DNA from: Cryptomeria japonica
Lineage: Eukaryota > Streptophyta > Pinopsida > Cupressales > Cupressaceae
DNA length: 64,000 nucleotides
Reading direction: 5' to 3'
NCBI RefSeq assembly: GCF_030272615.1
Contig: NC_081410.1
Location: 128,765,640 to 128,829,639 of the forward strand
Part shown: positions 57,931 to 64,000 of the stretch, one piece after another
Layout of the letters: every line of letters begins with the position of its first letter
Position numbering within the stretch: position 1 is the first letter of the stretch
Notes under the pieces: model-generated
Told to the model about the DNA's origin: nothing
Databases searched by the model: none
The model's input: the letters and a program-made list of their open reading frames with translations, nothing else
Made by a program: the position numbers and the translations under genes

Positions 57931-60000
57931 TTAAATACCCCCGTACATGCTTTTTAAACCATACGTACCTCGACCCGCTTTTGAATTTTTAGGCTTGGAA
58001 ATAGGCCCTGGATGACAAAGCTACGGATTGGAAGTTTGATTTCCCTCCATTTCTCTCATTTTTGACGTGTTTTATTTTATCAACTTGGTTTATCGACTTT
58101 GTCATCATCAGGTTTACACTTCATAAAGTGGGTATTTCTAAAATGCCACCATATTTTCACCCATCTTCTGAGCTTTCTAACCATATAATTTTTTTCAATT
58201 TGAACAACAATAACATATTATTATTGAATTTCTCTTTTACTAGTATGTCTCCATAGTTCTCACAAACATAGGTGCACCATTTTTTGAATAACTTTTGATA
58301 TACATATCCAAATTTTAAAAACTTTATATATTATTGTAGTGCACTTGATTCTTTACAATTTAAAAAAAAAAAAATTTGTATTTTTGATTTTTTTTGTGCA
58401 ACTACTTAGCTTCACGCATGAACAGGTACCGAATTTTCAGGATGTGCTCGATTGGAAAAATCATAAAAAAAAAATACTCAACAAAAAAATTACAAAAAAA
58501 TACACATCTTCTAGTGCTCACTCTTAACTATCTTTCTGCCAAAGGATTCGTCAAAATACTAAATCTAACTATTACTTTTTTGATGCGCACGTCAGACACT
58601 ATGTTATGTTTTTTAGAAAAAAAAATAGGGTTAGTTTTTCGTGCGCGAAATATTTGACCCCCTTAATCTTATCCAATTTTGAAAAAGTTAGTAGTTTGGA
58701 AACTAGATTCAGAGTACTACAATATTTGTTCTTTGATTATCTTCATATCTTGAGTGGATGACTTTCAAATTTTGCCTCTAAGTTCAGGCTCACTTGATTT
58801 CAGAAAAAAAGTGTCCACTTATACCCCCCTTTTTGACCACCATCTTTATGCACTTACCCCCCTTTCCCAACTCATCTTTCCATCTCCACTTCATCTTTCC
58901 TTTGCCAACTCATCCATCATGTGGCTAAATTAATTCAACGAAATTAAATAAATAAACATTTATTAGGCACTTATCTCCAACCTCCAAAATAAATGAAATA
59001 TTGTGTACGTACACATATTTCTTAACCTTCTTCTATATTCTCTCCTTCATCCCTACATCTTGGGAAAGACTTGAGTCCACTTGTCCTCTCATGCCTAAAT
59101 CTTCTCCAAGCATCCCTAGATTCCCTCAGTCAGCAACCCAGTCAAGATGAGATGAGTGACACTTGTCTTCTCCTTCCCCCTTTCTCCCAACCTTCACCTT
59201 TGTTCAAAACCATCCAAATCTGCAGATCTGATCATGACCATTGATCCAGGCTACATCATCTTATCCTCTCAAAGTCTATAAGTGTGGGAGTTTGAGTTGA
59301 GGAAGAGTTAGTCTTCAAGTGAGTTTTCAAGTTAACCATTTGTGAAAACTTATGCATTGTGAGTTTTATCTTGAAAAAATTTAGTATTTCTCATTTAGCA
59401 TAATTATTTAGCTTAAAATCATTTGCATAGCATATTATAGTATCAGTTAACTATTATTTATCAATCCATTCTTCATATGTCATCTTGGAAGCTATCAGTG
59501 CTTGTCTGAGAGCACATCATCTGCAACCAGGAACAATGGAGTTAGGACACAATCAGACTTAAATCATGAAGGTAAAAGTAATGATTTCCTAGTATTCTGA
59601 TGATGAAATTCAAGTCGACACAAATAATAATCTTAGTTGTAACCCTAACCCAATTTCTAACTAAAACTAATTTTAACCCTAAGCTTGATTCTAAAATTAA
59701 CAATAGTAATTATAATTGAAACACTAATTGTAATTGAAGCCCTAACCTTGATACTAACACTAATATGTAAAAATCCATAATGTTTAAGAAAGTAAAAAGA
59801 TAAATGTAATCATTTTATTTAAATGATTGTAAAAATAGAATTTAAATATGTGATCATCAAAATTAAATTAATTTAATTCTGTATATAAGGTTTAATGGTT
59901 TGGAAGATGCCACTTATTATATTATATCAAGATTTTAGTCTTTATATTATCATAGACTTAGTCGAAACCCCATACCTAAACCTAAACATTATCTAATCAT
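57931..60000. other. Non-coding region, possibly including old LTR sequence
   Basis: No reading frame with recognisable domains. Around 59270-59560 the text (CTCAAAGTCTATAAGTGTGG, then a leader-like stretch ending GTCTGAGAGCACATC) resembles in layout the LTR-like stretch at 15270-15660, but no ends could be defined. Confidence 0.35.
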
Positions 60001-60006
60001 AATTGA

Positions 60007-60032
60007 ACCTAACCCTAACCCTAACCCTAACC
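60007..60032. repeat. Short interstitial telomere-like tract (CCTAAC)n
   Basis: CCTAACCCTAACCCTAACC lies within this span: 6 bp TTAGGG-type units and not the 7 bp TTTAGGG common in plants. Scattered AACCCTAA pieces also occur from about 59641. Confidence 0.75.
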
Positions 60033-61429
60033 ATAAAACAGACGATGCAAACTTTTAGGTACTTTTTAGATAGTTCAAATGAACAAAATAAAATAAAATT
60101 AAAAAATCATTAACCCTTTCCCTGACTTCAATTCTCAAATTAATAGTAATGCTAATTGAATTATAATTCTATCTTTTTTTTTTTTCTTTCAACCCGTAAG
60201 GCTTGAACCTTGATGGCAAGAATAACAACACAATCGTATTATACTATGTTGTTATTATATTATATTATAATGTTATTTTTATTACTTAAAAATAGCACAA
60301 AAAAATAGCTTCTCATTCTCAACTTAAAAATTAATTAAATTTAATTCATAATCATGACATCATATATAAACTCAATCAACATAATATTTTAATTATTTTT
60401 TTATATTTTTTTTAATTATCAATTTAATTATTTTCAAATCAATACATTATTAAAAATATTATTTTAAAAAAAAATTATAACTTTATTATTAAGATACTAA
60501 TCTCTTAGCCAACTAATACTATTATCATATTAACAAAAAAAATTAAATTGTTTAATAGCAAATAACAAAATTGTCTTACCACAATTTGCAATTTGAGAAC
60601 TTAGCAATGGCGTCTTATTTTTGATATTAAAAGCAACCAAAAACGAGGGGGGCTGACCCATAAGTACAATCATGAGAACAGTGGCAGGACCATTGTCCGC
60701 ATATAATTAGCAAAGTAGCAACCTTTTACCTCTATCAAAAACAAAAACCATACTACGAGAGTTTATCAGTGATAAAATAATACTAGTCAGAGTATAAGTT
60801 ATATGCCACACAAGGCAATAAACAACAAAGTATAAACAAAAGCATAAACTCGACTTATCCATCCAACGGTTATAGAGAATAGATAAAAAACTCCTCCACA
60901 TGCAGAAAGTTATTTCTTTTTCCCTTGGCTCTTCTTAGGGAGCAACTTTCTAGCCCAGTGAGGAACTTGAACAAGCCTTTGTAGTCGTCATCCTCCTTGC
61001 CTCTCCCTTTGGTCGTGCTTTCCTGCAATGGCGCCTTGTTACTTTTATACTTAATTAGTTATTAATTTTTTTTATTTAAACCAATTACAATCTAGTATTT
61101 CTTTTAGTTTACTATAAAATTTAATTTTTTATAATATATATGCATATTTTTGAACTTTTTAAATGAAAAAAATATTTTATAACTATTTAATTGGTCAAAA
61201 TAATTTCTCTTATAGGGAAGTAATAGTTTTTAAGGCAAAATTATAGGGAAGTAATAGTTTTTTAATAAACCTCCACACGTGGTTACTTTTATAATTTATA
61301 ACTTTTAGATTGTTTACTTTATGTTAAAAATTAATTGTAATACATTTAACATTTTAAAAATCAATTAGAATTGGGCCCATTAAGGGGCTTAGTTGGGTTA
61401 ATCCAGCTCCTTTAGGAGGAAAGGATGAC
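60033..61429. other. AT-rich non-coding region
   Basis: No gene confirmed. A short minus-strand stretch near 60920-61010 reads VQVPHWARKLLPKKSQGKKK before a stop and could be the end of a lost gene or element, but it is too short to assign. Confidence 0.4.
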
Positions 61430-61845
61430 AGGTTGGGAGAAACCTTTGGAGGGTTGGTGGAAGATCAACTTTAATGGAGCTTCGAAAGGGAATCCAAGGC
61501 TGTCAGGTGTAGGCTTTATTGCTAGGGATTGGGATGGCAATATTTTGCTATGGGGGCAAAGAGATTAAAGATCGAGACAGATAATACTACAGAAGCATTA
61601 GCAGCCTTGGAAGCGATAAGACTTGGCAAGATGTTAGGTATACCGAGAATTCATTTAGAAGGGGACTCCTTAATTATTATTCAAGAAATAATTAAGGGTA
61701 ATATTGATGCATGGCACCTTCAAAATACGATTTCTATTATAGTAGAGGAATTGGCAATTTTTGAAGATTTTAGAATTAGCCATGTCAAAAGAATGAGGAA
61801 TGTAGAAGCAGATAAACTTTCCAATTGGGATTTTATCGTTTGACA
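61430..61845 (+). pseudogene. LINE RNase H relic with frameshift
   Basis: The plus strand reads WWKINFNGASKGNPRLSGVG and FIARDWDGNI, then shifts frame near 61545 into AMGAKRLKIETDNTTEALAA, LEAIRLGKMLGIPRIHLEGD and SHVKRMRNVEADKLSNWDF. This is the RVT_3 RNase H fold of plant LINEs; acidic positions are E in TTEALAAL, D in LEGDS and D in VEADKLSN, and N replaces the first D in INFNGAS. It is isolated, with no RT upstream within the window. Confidence 0.82.
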
Positions 61846-62139
61846 AAGTTGGTGAAATGAAGTTAGAAGATTTTAGATTTCTCCTCTTGAAAGAGGATGT
61901 TTAAAGATTTGATGACAGGTACGAAGAATTAATGAACATGCATTTATAAACATTCTTTGAAATGCATGCAAACACCTAATAAATGAATTGAGAAGGGTAG
62001 TGGAGGGATGTTTTTATATCACATTAATGTTGATGTTTGGTCTCTTCAAATTTCATGTTTTCTTTTTGAGATGTTTTCATTATTGCTTCTCTCGATCTCT
62101 CCATAGTATTGGAGTGAAGTTATTTGCAAGCTTTGGTTG

Positions 62140-62779
62140 GTGAAAGGTGGTAGCATTGTAGGTACAGGGAGCCGTTGAAGTAAACTTCACTTTGAAAATG
62201 AAGAAGCAACCGTGTCCTTTCCTTGAGCCTATTTTGGACAGGTGGTTGAAGTGTATGTTCTTGGTCAAGGACAAGAGACTGATGAAGTGAGTGAAGATGA
62301 TTTTGGGTGAGGACTTCGAAGTAGTGAGTCATAGATACAGAACAAAAATTGGCATTTATTCCTTTATCATGGCGTGGGTTCTGGACTTGGAAAGCTCAGT
62401 GAAACTTGTTATGAGGGTGATGGAAGTGGTAGTCCCCAAAGAATTCATCTTGGGAATGGACTCGATCATCGAGTGGGCAGTTCGTGGTGTCGGATTTGAT
62501 GTTTGTGAAGGGATTGAAAATTTTCATCATGAGGTCCCTGGAAAATGTATACCCTTTATAAGGTGGCAAGAAGATGGTGTAAAGGCATGTTGAATGGAGG
62601 AGGCAAGAAGAGGGTGGGAAGCCTTGAAGGTCTTTGTGGAGTTAATGGAGGTTGAGGCGGCTTTGCAACAGGCTCATGAAGAGGTGAGACCGGTGGAATG
62701 CAGAGGGTTGCGGCCGAGAAAGAGGATGATGGGTGTCAAACAAGCCCTTGCAATGATTTTGGGTAGCACCCAATAAATT
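62140..62779 (+). other. Unrecognised coding-like stretch
   Basis: Plus-strand reading with few stops: a leading part KMKKQPCPFLEPILDRWLKC (about 62198), then an open stretch 62291-62593 containing LGEDFEVVSHRYRTKIGIYS and FILGMDSIIEWAVRGVGFDV, a stop, and 60 codons from 62594 (EALKVFVELMEVEAALQQAH, RGLRPRKRMMGVKQALAMIL). Base composition is less AT-rich than its surroundings. I do not recognise a family. It may be an exon relic or part of the element whose RNase H lies just upstream. Confidence 0.35.
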
Positions 62780-64000
62780 TGTTTAAGTTTAATGGCTTTT
62801 ATGCTTTGGTTTTGTGTTGGGCGCCATGGTCTAGATGAGGGCATTGGGTGCCATGGTTATTCTACATACAAGACCAAGATAAGGCTTATGGGGGTGGGGT
62901 ACCTCACCATGGGACCCACCAATGGGTTTTCATGGCCTCAAAGATGGAGAATAGGCACAAAACGGACCTAGATAGATGACGAGGATAGGACATGCTAAAG
63001 TAGGGGCACAAACATGAGGTGTACATTGGCCCAGTGACAATTTACGATGCTACAATAGTGCACATGAAATATTCCTTACAAAGTGAATGTGAGAGAAGAT
63101 GAAAGAGAAGAAATGAGATGAGCACTCTTGATTCCCATAGAGTTAAGGATTATTGTGTTTCTTAGCTAGTTTTAGGTAGAAGATATGAGTGGAAGTCCAC
63201 ATACCATACTTGGTCATGGAAAAAGTAGGAAGTGAACCATTTTCTTGAAGGTAAATAATGGAGAAAAAGATAGTTACAATTCCACAATATACATCCGAGA
63301 TTGCTCAAGGTCACATGCCTGTAAGCACAAGCCACATTATTTTAAGGTAGAAAGAGACTCGTGTAAGCGACAAAAAAGAAGAATAATGTGTAAGTTTGGT
63401 TATTAATAACATATAAAGTAATTTGAAGGGAGGTGACACAATACCCATTACATAATACATTGGATATGGTAATGAACGAATAAACTAAAACAAGAAGAAA
63501 TTAGTCTAAATCTTTGTGAAAGGAGTGAATTATGTTGGCTCTCAAATCTATGAATCCACAAGTCCTAATGAATAAACTAAAACCCAACATAGGGGAAAGA
63601 CAACCAAGGATAATGGACTAGAAGTCATGATTAGATAGTAAACAATAATGTATCAATTGTTAAGAAAGGCCAATTTCTCTTCTTCTTTAGGTATTGTTAA
63701 ACCTAGGAGGATAGTATTTAGAGGTCTCTTGTAAAGAAAATTAAAGAGAAACATAATACTAATGAGGTCCTTGTAACCATATCCTGAGCTAAATATGGGC
63801 TCACACTATATTAGCTACAAACCATACCTTGTAGATAAAATAGATTATATATGATCCAACTTGATATGGAATGGAAGTAGCACTTATTATGTTCATCCAC
63901 TTAATTTAGACTACTACATGGCAGTTAGAATCAAAATTTTTATCAAATACATGAGCTTACTTAGGATTTGGTAAATGTTATGAAACTAAACCATGTGAAT
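62780..64000. other. Non-coding region to window end
   Basis: No gene or organised repeat recognised. GGGCGCCATGGTCTAGATGA and GGGTGCCATGGTTATTC near 62819-62860 form a short imperfect direct repeat. Confidence 0.5.

Noticed and set aside
57267..57992. Frames of 175-241 codons through the gap
   Set aside because: They consist almost entirely of N-derived unknown residues.

Overview
The window looks like intergenic-rich nuclear DNA of a seed plant, most likely a gymnosperm (inference). It is AT-rich, has one intact intron-containing plant gene in 64 kb, and is otherwise filled with decayed LINEs, Ty1/copia retrotransposons, tRNA-derived SINEs, MITEs and many tandem repeats. No bacterial-type operons, CRISPR arrays or rRNA genes are visible.

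Layout. 0.5-1.2 kb: a reverse-oriented SINE whose promoter end has expanded into a 4 x 114 bp array. 4.8-5.1 kb: a full-length copy of the same SINE family with a 17 bp target duplication. 5.5-7.2 kb: a LINE ORF1 (DUF4283) relic. 7.7-9.0 kb: an LRR receptor-like-protein pseudogene on the minus strand. 9.4-11.1 kb: a LINE 3' region on the minus strand. 11.6-12.5 kb: two adjacent 460 bp Tourist-like MITEs with TTA target duplications. 13.7-14.2 kb: a ~38 bp minisatellite containing a perfect 35 bp hairpin. 16.9-18.4 kb: a 117 bp satellite of about 13 units. 18.8-19.7 kb: a 466 bp direct duplication.

22.55-24.82 kb: the one intact gene, a two-exon peroxisomal acyl-activating enzyme (AAE1/benzoate-CoA ligase-like clade, 560 aa, C-terminal SRL). 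Its last coding part and 3' flank have been copied downstream in head-to-tail segmental duplications. Four related blocks lie between 24.8 and 36.1 kb. Two of the three extra blocks keep recognisable AAE C-terminal relics, and the blocks are broken up by a solo LTR and LINE insertions.

36.1-38.96 kb: a degenerate LINE (ORF1, endonuclease, start of RT) into which a Ty1/copia element inserted. 38.96-57.3 kb: that element is present as a tandem array LTR-int-LTR-int-LTR-int with an exact 6122 bp period, all units sharing the same five in-frame stop codons. The array runs into a 500 N assembly gap at the point where a fourth LTR should begin. 57.8-64 kb: non-coding sequence with a short minisatellite, a telomere-like tract, a LINE RNase H relic and one unrecognised coding-like stretch.

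There is no multigene system here. The interest lies in how recombination has amplified dead sequences: a copia element copied as a tandem array after it lost coding capacity, repeated copying of a gene's 3' end, and tandem expansion of a SINE promoter.
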